Part shown: positions 31,976 through 42,618 of the stretch, piece after piece
Numbering within the stretch: position 1 is the stretch's first letter
How the letters are laid out: every line of letters begins with the position of its first letter
Assembly: GCA_023055355.1 (NCBI GenBank)
Contig: JALJCS010000018.1
Location: 1 to 64,000, forward strand
Direction of reading: 5' to 3'
From: Agelaius tricolor
Lineage: Eukaryota > Chordata > Aves > Passeriformes > Icteridae
DNA: 64,000 nt
Translations under genes and position numbers: made by a program
The notes under the pieces: model-generated
What the model was told of the DNA's origin: nothing
Databases searched by the model: none
What the model saw: only the letters and a program-made list of their open reading frames with translations

Positions 31976-33125
31976 TAAATGCCCCAAAACAGCCGGGAAA
32001 AAAAAAACCAACAAACCCTGCCTCTAAACCAATAAGAACCAAAAACCAAAAAGTTCCCAACCCTTTCTTTTAATCAATATTTAAATACATTTTATGTTTA
32101 TATTTTTCATATTTATATACACATTTATATTTGTAATGTATATTGATGTATAACGTTTATTTATACATTTATATTTATAATTTTCTATTTAGATAAAAAT
32201 TTATATTCTATATTACATCTATTTCTATTACTTAGATTTATTTATATATTTTTATACATATCTTCATATATTGATTATATATTTCTGTGTTAAGATCTTT
32301 ACTTCTGTAACACTTACATTATTTAAAGCCCCTGCCTCTACCCAAATAAAGCCAAATGAAGCCCTTTCTTTTAAAATGTATTTTAATTTTTTAATTATAT
32401 TTTTCATATTTATATTCACATTTATATTTAAAACGTATACTAATGTATAGTGTTATTTGTGTTCTATATTACACCTCTTCCTATTATTTATATTTATTTA
32501 TGTTTTAAATTTCTATATCTATACTTTTATATCTTGTTTATATATTTCTATAATTAGAATGTAAATAAAACCCCTTTCCTTTAAACTATATTTACATATT
32601 TTTTTCATATCATATTCACATTTATATTTATAATTTATATTTCCGGATAATGTTATTTATATTCTATGTTACATCTCATCATATTACTCACATTTACATT
32701 AATATTTTTAATTAATTTTATTTATAGATATCATATATATTATAGAGAATATCTTTTAATAGAATATCGGATATACTATTTTTATATTATATATTTCTAT
32801 TACTTATATTTATTTATAATAAGTATTTATAGATATCAGAATAAAAATTATATAATTGTATATTTGGATTTATATTTTTATATTATTTATATTTATACTA
32901 TTTAAAAAAACCCAGCCCAGAACCTACTAAAAAGCAAAAACCCCAAATTTATTTAAAAGTATATTTAACATTTTTATATTTACAATCTATATTTAAATAT
33001 CTTTGCATATGTATAATAGATTATAATTTATATCTATTATGTTACAATAATATACTATATAGTACAGATTTTTGTATTTATCTATTTTCCATATTTATTT
33101 TTACTGTTATAGTTATATAATTTTT
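31976..33125. repeat. AT-rich degenerate repeat block 2
   Basis: About 1.1 kb of TTTATATTTATA-type sequence is punctuated by related phrases, AAACCCTGCCTCTA...CCTTTCTTTTAA or variants, near 32010, 32335, 32565 and 32905. It shares these phrases with block 1 at 25.45-25.95 kb. It ends abruptly against the first MROH-like exon. Confidence 0.75.
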
Positions 33126-33129
33126 CTTC

Positions 33130-33195
33130 CTGAGGAGGAGGGACCTCGAGGAGCGGCTGATGAAGAGGCAGCGGATGCAGTTCGCCGAGCGCCTG
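33130..33195 (+). pseudogene. MROH-like exon 1 of 4
   Basis: It encodes LRRRDLEERLMKRQRMQFAE and two more residues, with donor CGCCTG|GTAAGG. Its 5' edge is uncertain because AT-rich sequence abuts it directly. TTTTTCTTCCTGAG could act as an acceptor at 33134. Confidence 0.6.
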
Positions 33196-34322
33196 GTAAG
33201 GACAGCCCGGGATCCCCAGCCGCAGGCTGGAGAAGCCCCCTAGCCCCGGTGCTTGGTGCGAGGGGCTGGCAGCTGTGGCCCTGCCCAGCGCCGCCCCCGG
33301 GCCCGCCAGCCCGCGCCCCCCACGCCGCTCCCTGGCCTGGGCCGTGCGGGCCGGCTCGGCCGGTGCTGGGCGCGGGGAACGCCCGGCCGAGGGCAGAGCC
33401 CGCGCCGAGCCTTTCCTGCCGGCGCTCCCCGCAGCTGCTGCAGGACGAGAGCCGAGCGGCCGAGCAGCTGCGCTGGGCGCTGCCGCGCCTGCGGAGCCCG
33501 CAGAGGCGCGTGCGAGAGGCGGCCGTCGGGATCATCGGTGAGCCCCGAGCCCGGCGCCCCTCCCCGCCCCCGGCCCGGCTGCTGCCCCGGCGGCAGCGGG
33601 AGCCGCGCCCGGGCCGCTGCAGCCCCGGCCGCCCTCGGCGCTGCCGCCGCCCTCCCGCAGCCAGCCGTGCCCTCGGGCGGCAGCGTGCGGCAGGGGCCGG
33701 CAGGAGCCCTGCCGGGGCAGGAGGGCGTGCGGCCGCAGGGCTGGCAGCGCCCGTGTCGGGCAGCTGTGCCGCCTGGCGCCGCCACGGGCTCTGTCTTGCC
33801 AGGGCTGGCCGGAGTGCTCGTGAAGGGACAGAAGGAGGAGCTCCAGATCCTCAGCGAGGGTGAGTCAGGGCATCCTGGCCCCGGAGCTACAATCCGTGCC
33901 CGGGCTGCGGAGGGCTCTGCTCCCCGTGCGGACGAGGGGCGGCGGGGACAGAGCCCGGAGAGCTGTCAGGGAAACGTGGGCGATGCGTGGCCAGCACCTT
34001 CCAGCCGAAGCCATGGCAAGAGCCGGCTGGGATGGCCCTGGCAGGAGGCTTTCCTTGGATTCCCTCAATCTGGCCTCTGAGCGTGGCTCTGTTCCTCTCT
34101 CTTCCAGCTCTTCAAGCCCTGAGGGAAGATGAGAGCCCATCCTGCCTCAGCATACTGATTCAGCTGACCTTTGAGAGAAGATCTGCAGGACTTTGTTCAT
34201 CTGCTGGATCAGATGCACCGGCGTCCATCGGCGATTTCCAGTTCCCACTGAAGATGAGAGCACCTGCAGAGCAGGATGGACCAGCTGGAGCTCCAGGCAC
34301 AGCTCTTGCTGCTCAGAGCTGA
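33130..34322 (+). CDS. MROH-like gene, 3'-terminal four exons
   Basis: Four exons join in one open frame: 33130-33195, 33435-33537, 33803-33859 and 34108-34322 (stop TGA). They encode LRRRDLEERLMKRQRMQFAE, then a HEAT-like helix pair (DESRAAEQLRWALPRLRSPQ), KGQKEELQILSE, and LQALREDESPSCLSILIQLT. This matches the C-terminal region of the maestro heat-like repeat (MROH) proteins that are expanded in songbirds (family knowledge). Donors and acceptors are canonical and phases agree. A polyadenylation signal follows. Exons 5' of 33130 are absent, replaced by the AT-rich block, so it is a truncated copy unless upstream exons lie far away. MROH function is poorly known. Confidence 0.7.
33435..33537 (+). 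CDS. MROH-like exon 2 of 4
   Basis: A 103-nt exon after CCCCGCAG, ending ATCATCG|GTGAGC. It encodes a HEAT-like helical segment (LLQDESRAAEQLRWALPRLR) and ends one base into a codon. Confidence 0.75.
33803..33859 (+). CDS. MROH-like exon 3 of 4
   Basis: A 57-nt exon after CTGTCTTGCCAG, ending AGCGAGG|GTGAGT. It encodes LAGVLVKGQKEELQILSE. Phase 1 in and phase 1 out fit both neighbours. Confidence 0.75.
34108..34322 (+). CDS. MROH-like terminal exon
   Basis: It starts after CTCTTCCAG, encodes ALQALREDESPSCLSILIQL and runs open to TGA at 34320-34322. The last part (APASIGDFQFPLK and beyond) is less family-like and may reflect an old frameshift. Confidence 0.7.
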
Positions 34323-34449
34323 GCCTGTGGGAAGCTCCAGGAGCTCCTGCCATCTCTCTCCCTGTTGGCAGCTCCCTCCCTGCAGCCCTCAGGCCCTGCC
34401 CACTCCCTTTTTTTATCTCCCAGCTCACCCCTTCCCTTTGCTTTCCCTT

Positions 34450-34455
34450 AATAAA
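34450..34455 (+). terminator. Polyadenylation signal of the MROH-like gene
   Basis: AATAAA lies 128 bp after the stop codon. Confidence 0.65.
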
Positions 34456-34744
34456 CAGTTTGGGTTTTTCACTTGAGCCACGTCTCCGTGGAGCTGAAGG
34501 GACACAAAATCTGAGCCCGGGCATGTGCAGGGCCCTGCTGCCGTTCTCCTCCCCGCTGCGTTCTGTGCAGGGACAGAGAGGAACAAGGGCAGCTCAGGCT
34601 GCAAAGGTCCCTGTCCTGCTGCTCCAGTTGCACAGCCCTGTGGAGTTCAAGGTTGTGCTGAGCACGCTGAAGGGAACAAGGACCCTGGGTTTTAGAAGAG
34701 CCAATTTGAGTTTGCTCTGATCCCAGCCGTGAGGGATTCCATGG

Positions 34745-35388
34745 TGTCCTGGTTCAGGGCAAATTTTGGACAGAACCCCCAAAGGGGCTCCTCTAGGAAA
34801 GCAGATTCAATCGGCCCCTCCCCCCAGCTGGTCCAGGAGAAAATACCTCCTTGGAGAAAAGTGGAAAAAATCTGTTTATTAAATAATAAAACCTAAACAA
34901 TATTAAACGATAAAACCCTTGCGGCTCCAAAAGAGATGACAAACTGAGAAAGTCCCCTCCCTGGGTTGTAGCTCAGCTCACTCAGTCTCTGATCAGTCTG
35001 TCTGGTGCTGGAAATGTCACAGGCCAGGCCCAGCCCGGTGGGCCACAGGTGCAGCTGCCGGTGCTCCCCTGAGTGTTCAGTCCAGAGCAGGTTTGAACAG
35101 GTCCAAAGAAAAAGGGAAAAAACCCACAGTCCAGGGAACTTCCTTGCCTCAGCAAGCTAAAACTAACTAAAAGCAAAGGAGACCTCTGTTCCGCTGTGTG
35201 TCCATCCGCAGACAACACAGTCCAGGAGCGGGAATGTGGAGGAGTGAGTGCAGTGTCTGAAAACAAACTGCTGCTTCTTCTTTCCTCCCTTCACTCTCTG
35301 CAACAAGTCTTAAAGGTGCAAATTATTATTCAGCATAAACAGAACAAGATGATTTGGGATAAAAGCATCATATAGTCAACCTTGGACA
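34745..35388 (-). mobile_element. Solo LTR, TGTCCT...GGACA family, copy A
   Basis: It begins TGTCCTGGTTCAGGGC and ends CTTGGACA. AATAAA on the minus strand (plus TTTATT near 34876) gives minus orientation. It shares its interior with copies at 38899-39497, 52925-54274 and 56108-57377. Flanks CATGG and TTCCA do not match, so its target duplication has decayed or it arose by recombination. Confidence 0.8.
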
Positions 35389-35405
35389 TTCCACCCCTTA
35401 TCCCC

Positions 35406-36508
35406 TGTCATGGTTTGATGCTGGCACAATGCCAGTGCCCTCATGAAAATACCTTCTCCCTTGTGTCTGCTGTGAGATGTGACCAGGAATAAGCAAAGCA
35501 GGCTCCCACTTAGAAATAAAAAAACCCCTCTTTATTAACTAAACTAGAACTCTAAGTAAAAAGAAAACACACAGGGAAAATTAAAACCTTCCAAAAACAT
35601 TTCCTCCTCCCCCCACCAAATTTCAATACATCCATCCCCCAAATTACCAACTCTCAGTCCGTTACCACCCTTTAGGTAATCAATTTTCAATACATCCATC
35701 CCCCAAATTACTACCTCCCGGTCCATCACTACCTTTTAGGTAATCAATTCTCAGGTCATCAAGAGGAGAGGAGTCCTTCTTGTGCCATAGGCTTCCCCTG
35801 GAAACACACTTGATACCTCTTGTGTTTCCTGTCACACGTGGCACCGCCCGGAGAACATTTGCCATCTTCCTTCCATGCCCAGTGCTCTCACCACTGCGCA
35901 TGGACCAGGGCTGCTTCTAGGGTTTTCCTTTTAAGGATGCTTTGTCCAGTTCCAAAAAAGAGCACAGTCTCTCACTTTTGGGACAGTTGTCCCCCCCAAA
36001 TTTCACCCCCTGGGGCTGAGGGGTCTCGAGAACAGAGATCTTCTCCACTGAAGATCGAGGGCACCAACCACCACCCTCCTCATTCACTGTCTCTGTTCAT
36101 GCACTCCCATAACATCACTGCACTCTCTTGGCTCCAAGCCGTTGCCTCCCCCTAAATGCAGTCTCCGTGTCACAGGGAAAAAAAATGGTTCTGTCCATGG
36201 CTATACAAGAAAAGTCCAGCCAAAAGCCACTCCATCATCTCCTCCCACCTAAGATTCTTCTCCACTTCTTTTTTCTTTCCTCTTATCTCATCTCTTATCT
36301 CTCTCCTTATTCAGCTCCAGGAGGATCAGCATTTGTAAGGTTTCCACGATGCAAGAAAAGGGTCAAAAATCTCAGTCTATGCCTGTCCAGAACTCCCACG
36401 CTGCCCTGCCGGGCACCTTCTCGCCGCACCCCCCACCCCCATCCCCTTTCTCCTTTTTGGCTGGCAGTGCTATCAGATTTCAAGGTGGCACAAGCACAGG
36501 CATAGGCT

Positions 36509-36551
<43 letters not shown>

Positions 36552-36966
36552 GGGGGGGGAGTGGGGGTGGCTCCCCGATGCCTCTTGGTGCTCCTCCACC
36601 CTTCTGTCCTCAAGGGCCTCTTCACCTCCCATCTCTGTCCAAGCCCAGCCTACCTCAGGCTGCATGGCTGCCCGTCCCCCACCCAGTAGCGGACAGCTGG
36701 GCAGGGCAGGTCTCACCTGCTTCCCTTGCCGGAATTCAAGAGAACTTCCCTCACGAGTGCAGACATCTGGGCAGGGCAGGTCTGACCTGCTTCCCTTGCT
36801 GGAATTCAAGAGAACTTCCTCCACGAGTGCTCTGCTTTTTAACCTGTGTTCTCAGAGGCGTATCCATTGTCCCCAGTGGCCACACCAGGTGCCAATATTA
36901 AAATCTGAACACCTATTGGTGACCACAGCATATCCCAGAAAACCTACTTCCTGTCAAACCACGACA
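35406..36966 (-). mobile_element. Long LTR-like element with 13-bp terminal inverted repeats
   Basis: It begins TGTCATGGTTTGA and ends TCAAACCACGACA, which pair as inverted repeats with one mismatch. Flanks are TCCCC (35401-35405) and TCTCC (36967-36971), a target duplication with one mismatch. A minus-strand AATAAA lies near 35530. At about 1.56 kb it is long for an LTR, partly through internal duplications: a 66-bp tandem pair near 35620-35750, a CT microsatellite, and a 75-bp tandem pair near 36690-36830. Confidence 0.65.
36511..36549. repeat. (CT)n microsatellite
   Basis: About 19 uninterrupted CT dinucleotides lie inside the LTR-like element. Confidence 0.95.
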
Positions 36967-37244
36967 TCTCCATATTGTCATCTTACTACTAAAACTAATA
37001 TAAATTCTAACTTTACAAACACATACATTATACATCCAATATACAGCCAGGCAGGGGAGATCTGAACCTTTCCCTGACCGGAACCCAAGAGAGCCTCCCA
37101 GGGGAGAGCCCTGCTTTTAACCCCGTGTTCTCAGAGGCGCATCCAATGTCCCAATGGCCACCTTAGGTGCCAATATTAAAATCTGAACATCCATTGGCCT
37201 CACCACAGCATCCCAGAAAACACATTTCCTGTCAAACCACCACA
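36967..37244 (-). mobile_element. Partial second copy of the TGTCATGG LTR-like family
   Basis: From about 37045 the sequence repeats the end of the preceding element: the TTCTCAGAGGCG phrase, GTGCCAATATTAAAATCTGA, and a terminal GTCAAACCACCACA ending at 37244. It is truncated at the other end. Confidence 0.75.
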
Positions 37245-38893
37245 CTGTGGGATATGCTCTTGTCCTGAATACTGAACTGCAGTATTGTCTGATGATTTTT
37301 TGAATCCTTTGAAGGCATTTTGAATTCTTTTTCAGCCTTAAATTAGACTAAATAGCTTTGATTTGTGGGTATTGAGAACCAGAAATCACTGCCCTGGCTT
37401 GCCTTTTTTACAGCTCCTTTCCGTGGGAGACTCGCTGCAAACGTCACAGCTGGTGAGACAGTGGGCCCACCATCATTCTGAAAGAGCTTTGCACAGTAAA
37501 CATAGAGGAGGATTAAATATTGAAATGCAGATGACAGGAGCTGCCCAATGGACTCTGCTGGTGGAAATCAAATACTAGTCTAGTCTTTTGAATGCAAATA
37601 ATTCCTCCCAATGAGGCCAGACAGGCTTGTTTGCCTTTGAATCTGAGCATGTGGACAGTAGTGGATGGTCTACAGGTTGAAAACAGTGTAGATACTTCTC
37701 CTTTTTTTCAATAGTGGCTCAGAAACTGAAAAGGCAGCTACCAAATGGTAAATACATCCCTACAGATTCAAAAATGGTTGTTCTTAAGTTGCATCTCCAC
37801 CATAACAACAAATTGTTAGAACTAAAATACAGATGGGAATTTTATAGCTTCTCAGAAATGAAGCAGGAATTGGCCAATGGGCCTTAGCAGTAGCTACAAG
37901 TTTTTCAGCATGAGGCATCTCAAAAGTATTTTAACCGTACAGAACTTTTCTGTACTTTTGGCCTTTTATCTCAAGGATGCATCAAAAAAAAAAAAAGGAA
38001 AAAAACCCCAAGAAAAATAAAAAAGAACAAACCCTACCAAATATATATATATATATATATATATTACATGACTAAGATAATAAGCACAATCAGTAACCTA
38101 TATAGAAACAGAACCCATGGTTTTTAACTTTCAACCTTGTCTTCTCAACACACTCTCGAAAATGGAATTGTTTCCCTATCTGCCTTGAAACATTTTGGAG
38201 CAAAAAACACTCTAAGGTCCTGATAGGTGTTTTGGTCAAAAATCCCTTCTTCTGGTTTTCTGTCCAGAAGCAGAGTAATGGAGGGGAAAGCTGGTAGCTG
38301 GCCAAAGGAGGTAGGAAGAGTAATCATCATCCACAACACTGGGGCTAAAGAAATTTCCACAGAAAATTACCTGCCTTATTACTTGCTCATGTGGTGGGTT
38401 GAAAGCTCAGAATCTGTTTCCATGTTTCCCATCCCTCGAATGTTCTATTTCACAGAATTCGAGCCCCTCAAACTTCAGTCCTGCCAGAACAGCCTGCCAC
38501 GTGCTGTCATAGGGGATCTGCTGATGCCCACTGACTCTTACCAGTCTAGTGCTCGTCACTGTTGCAGATCAAGAACTACTGAATAGTTCTGATGAATGCT
38601 CTTAGAGTGGTTGAAAACAAGGAAAGAATGACTAGACATTTGTATGATCAAATCCCCTGATGGAATAAAAACATGCCAGGACAACAAGCTTAATAAATGT
38701 ATTCATTGTCATAAGAAGGGAGATGAAGGGTCCAAAAGATTACTTGCATACTTACTGTTCTAAATCCCTTGTTATCTGGTAAATTGCAAAGGATGCCCGG
38801 CTTTCACCAAAATGCAAATCAGATTAAAATGTGAAGCCTTACACTTTACTGGATATAAAACTTCATCATCCATTTTTAAATCTTAGAGATTGC
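37245..38893. other. Anonymous sequence, one possible microexon
   Basis: No gene is recognised. A plus-strand acceptor TGCCTTTTTTACAG and donor CTG|GTGAGA bound a 39-nt open block at 37414-37452 (LLSVGDSLQTSQL), which I cannot assign. A pure AT run lies at 38041-38064. Confidence 0.35.
38041..38064. repeat. (AT)n microsatellite
   Basis: Twelve AT dinucleotides in a row. Confidence 0.95.
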
Positions 38894-38898
38894 GATGT

Positions 38899-39497
38899 TG
38901 TCCTGGTTTAGGGCAAATTTGGAGGAGAATTTCCAAATTAGGGCCCCTCGCCGCAACTGGTTCGGGAAGGATTCCTCAGAGAGAAGTGGAACGAACCTGT
39001 TTATTTAATAGGCACAGCACCCCCCAGCACGCAAAAGGAACAATTCCGGATGACACCGCTCTGAAAAAGATGACAAATTCGAAAGTCTCTCTTGGGGGGG
39101 TGCTCACTCTCTTCTCAGTCCCTTCGGCACTGGGCCAGCTGCTGCAGGCCACAAGGTGCAAACTCTCGGTGTTTCCCAGGTCCCAGTCCGGAGCAGGTTC
39201 AAAATGGTCAGTAAAAGGAAAGGAGAAATGGTCCAGGAAGAAATTTGGACAGTTTAGCTAAACTAGCTAATGAGCAAAAGCAAGCAGAAGCGAAGCAAGC
39301 AAGAGTGAGAGAGAGCAAAGCGAAAAGCAAAAGCAGCAAAAGCAAAAGCTGCAGTCTCTGTGTCCCGCCAGGCTGATAAGAAAACCAAAACAAAACATTC
39401 CCTCTTCAGAGCCAGTCTTAAAGGTACAGAACATAATATCCAACATTCACAGAACACATGAATGGGGATACATGCATCATAACGTCACCCTAGGACA
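38899..39497 (-). mobile_element. Solo LTR, TGTCCT...GGACA family, copy B, intact target duplication
   Basis: A 599-bp element beginning TGTCCTGGTTTAGGGC and ending CACCCTAGGACA. It is flanked by GATGT at 38894-38898 and 39498-39502. Minus-strand AATAAA corresponds to TTTATT near 39000. A 5-bp duplication fits ERV-L or similar integrases. This copy defines the family edges. Confidence 0.92.
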
Positions 39498-39502
39498 GAT
39501 GT

Positions 39503-40715
39503 ATTTCCTATTAATACCTTAATATTAATAAGGTTTAGAGCTGGAATTCAGAGGGAAAAGAAAGCTATTTTGAATTCATTCTATTCAATCATCTTGTCTG
39601 GACTGTCTCTTCCTGCTTTTCACTTCTGAAACTCTGTATGAAAGGCATAGAGTTCTGGATTAATTCTTTTCAACAGTTTCCCCTGTTATTTTTCTTTAAA
39701 GGCAAACCTGAAAAATCCACACTTTCTTTCCCAACCACTTCTAAAATTCCATTGAGAAGCAAAAAAAACCCCCATCAAACAACTAAATCTCTGCTCCAAT
39801 TTGTAGGAAAAAACCCCATGCCATTAACTGCTTTCCTAACATTTTCTTTCTCTTGTATTAATATGGCAACCTTTTCTTGCTTTTATAGATTAGAACCAAA
39901 TTCTTAAAGCTATAAGGAAACACAGGTTTACTGTAGCTGATTCTGAGATACAGTAGTCCAGCAAGGAGTTCAGACCTCAAAGGAAGAGTCTGTACAACAA
40001 GATTCAGCACAACGTTGAGACATATTAGCTATTGTTCAAGAAAAGCCGCCAAAATGAAACTGCTTAGACTTCTATACTATCATGGGTGCCTGCTTCCAGA
40101 ACCTGACCTAAGTTGCTGGAAACTAGCTGCAATATGACTGCAAACAATGCTGTGAATGTAGGACATTGTTATTCTTCTCTTCCATTGAAAACCACAAGTG
40201 GAGTTGCGTCATTTTCTTAAAAATTCTCTATTTCCTTCCAAACTGGTAAAATGATGATAAATAAAGTGTTCTGTTCATACAGTTTAAATCTAATAATGTT
40301 CAAAATGAAAAACAAAAAAAAATTCATTCAGATATGGTCTGCAATAATAGAGCCGAGAGAAGATGAACCAGTCTGGCCTACAAAATAAAGTGAAGCAGAA
40401 TTTGGGAATTTGGAACACCTTACGATGTAATATTTAAAGAAAAAAAAGAAATAAAATGTAACCTACCCAAACTCAATCAGTGATGCACCGACAGAGAAAA
40501 AAGAACTCATTACTACTAATATTTCTTTCATTCTCAGACAAGAAGTTAAATTATCCTCTTGAATGCACGGAAGATTGTTGCGAAAGACAGCAGCCTTCTT
40601 CTTTACAACATATTCTTCAGAACTCCAGGAGATAAATCATTAGAGCTATGAGGCTCTTTCTCTCTGTAAAACTTCCAGAGCATAGCCACTATTATATTCC
40701 TTTAGAGATCCTCAC
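39503..40715. other. Anonymous AT-rich sequence
   Basis: I see no gene, repeat family or RNA gene in this stretch. Confidence 0.4.
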
Positions 40716-40812
40716 CGCCCTGGGCGACTGGTGGATAGTCTACAGCTCCAGTACATCAGCCAGACGCTCTGCCTTATTTAGCATGGCTACTGCAGCAAGG
40801 ACATCATCTCTA
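40716..40812 (-). pseudogene. Unassigned exon-like block with one stop
   Basis: A 97-nt minus-strand block bounded by CCAG on the 5' side and GGGCG|GTGAGG on the 3' side. It encodes RDDVLAAVAMLNKAERLADV, then LEL, a TAG, and TIHQSPRA. The peptide has real-protein character (a helical, alternating pattern), but I cannot name the gene. The acceptor lacks a good pyrimidine tract. It is probably a lone decayed exon, or chance. Confidence 0.3.
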
Positions 40813-40984
40813 CTGGCTTTCTATCCAAAATATATGCAAGGCACAACAAAGAATATACCCAAAACACTGAGCACAGCCTATGGCCTTCAAAACAAAAATC
40901 TCACGATGGCAATACTGGATCTTTTGATCCAAACCATCGGGAAACATTTCTTTAGAGGCGAAAAAAGCTCCTGTTGATTGTACA

Positions 40985-42046
40985 AAAAATAGTGATGTAA
41001 ACCAGAGTTGCATGACCCAGTATTTCTATTGAACTGGAACTATTTTGATCAATATTATGGATCCATTTCTTTTCAGTTCATTTGGTAAAAAATGTAAAGT
41101 ATAGTTTAAAAGGAATTATTGGATGAGTACTAAGTACTAGGGATTAGTTAAGGTGTTGGTTTTGCATGGCTTGGTTTTTGGTGGGGAGGGAAGAAGCCAG
41201 CCACAGAAGTGAATCTTTTGTGAAAAGCTCCTAGAAGCTTCCTCCATGCCTGGCAAAGTGAATCCCTGCTTGGCACTAAGAACAGACATGCTGCTAAGCC
41301 AATTAGACAAGCAGTAATATATTTAAGAAGGAAATCAAAACTGCGGCCAGTTAACTTTTAAGTTTGCTAATTTTTTGGTTGGCACCTCTTCTGGTTTGAA
41401 AGCAAAAGCAGCAAGAGATGCTGTCGCTGTTGCAGTGTGTGTTTTTGATTGTAATGCAGTTTGAGTAGTCAGTTTGATAATACTTCCTGCTTTGTGCTGT
41501 TGGAGCATATTTTATTATTAAGGGATTGTTCCTTTCCCCCCGTGTTGTTAGTTTTTGCCCTAGTTGTCCATCTCCCCAAAGACCTGCCCTTTTCTTCCCT
41601 TTTCCTCCTCCCACTGAATGTCAATCCCTCCCCAAGCCTGCCCCTTTCTCTAGAAACTTCCCTATCAATTTTATAGTCTTCAAAACCCCATTGGTTTGTT
41701 TAAGTTATTCTCCTCCCCTGTAGTCCCCTATTGGTTTAAACATTGTATTCCGCGCCTTGTGGTCCACCCCCAGTTGCTCCCAGTGTGTTAAAGATTGTAT
41801 CCTCCTCTGGGACCTCTCCCCATTTCTGAGCTGATGTATGCATTTGAGTCAGTGTCTTTGTGTCCCTGACCCTCCAGGGAAGAAACTCCTTTGGAAAACA
41901 TACAGAAGACCTCTCCCTGTTCCTTGTCCCTGCCCTCGGCGCAGTCCTATCCCCAATGCAGTCCACCTGTGCCATAGAGCAGCTGTGCCCTACAGCTGCA
42001 CCCTGGATTCGACAGCTTTCTGGGGGCAGCCCACTCTGGCTGTTGG
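40985..42046. other. Anonymous sequence, possibly LTR-derived
   Basis: No coding exon is seen. ATTGGTTT (reverse CCAAT) occurs near 41691 and 41728, and the C/T-rich composition up to the next LTR edge would fit promoter-like LTR material. I could not define its edges. Confidence 0.3.
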
Positions 42047-42618
42047 TGTCAGGAGCTAGTCGGTCTGAAGAAATCCAGCATGGCAGCAAGACTCCAAGTC
42101 AGAAATACAATTTATTAGGAAAAGGGGAAAAACCAAATACATGCAATGATACAAAAGAAAAACTACGGACAGAATACAACCTGTCACCCTGCTAGTTAGG
42201 GTGGTGGCAGCAGTCCGGATGAAATGGTCCTGTTGAAGTGGTGATCCTGTAGAAACCATCTGGTTGCTCTTGTCCTCTGAAGACCAGTGGGTGAGGGTGG
42301 CCGTTCTTCTAGGAAGCCAGTGGAAAGACTGCTTGTGGTGTCCCAAAACTCAGATTATATCCAGCTGGGGATGCTTAGCTCCTGCCCCCTGGGCAGAGCA
42401 TCTTGCAATGGGCTCAAATTGTTCTGAGTCATGCGGTGGTTCCTTGATTACCCTTTAAACAGAAATGGCTCCTGGAGGCAGTCATCTCTGAATCATGTGG
42501 CAAGACATGGATGGCCCCGTTAAGAGATAAGGAGATAAGGAAAAAACGATGCCCCTCCCGGTTTCAGCAGCTCTTGAGGTTGGGAGCAGAATACATTTTT
42601 ATATTGTAGCCTAGGACA
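42047..42618 (-). mobile_element. LTR-like element, minus orientation
   Basis: It begins TGTCAGGAGCTAG and ends CCTAGGACA. On the minus strand an AATAAA lies near 42110 and a TATAAAAATG near 42595-42606. Because the TATA box is so close to the proposed upstream edge, the LTR may extend beyond 42618. No target duplication was found. Confidence 0.5.

Noticed and set aside
33072..34080. Two long overlapping frames of 263 and 275 codons
   Set aside because: They read through introns in the wrong frame; the spliced MROH-like exons explain the region better.
34737..35393. TTCCA target duplication for LTR copy A
   Set aside because: It would require the LTR to start TGGTGTCC, which disagrees with copies B, C and D that start TGTCCT or TGTCTT with perfect duplications.
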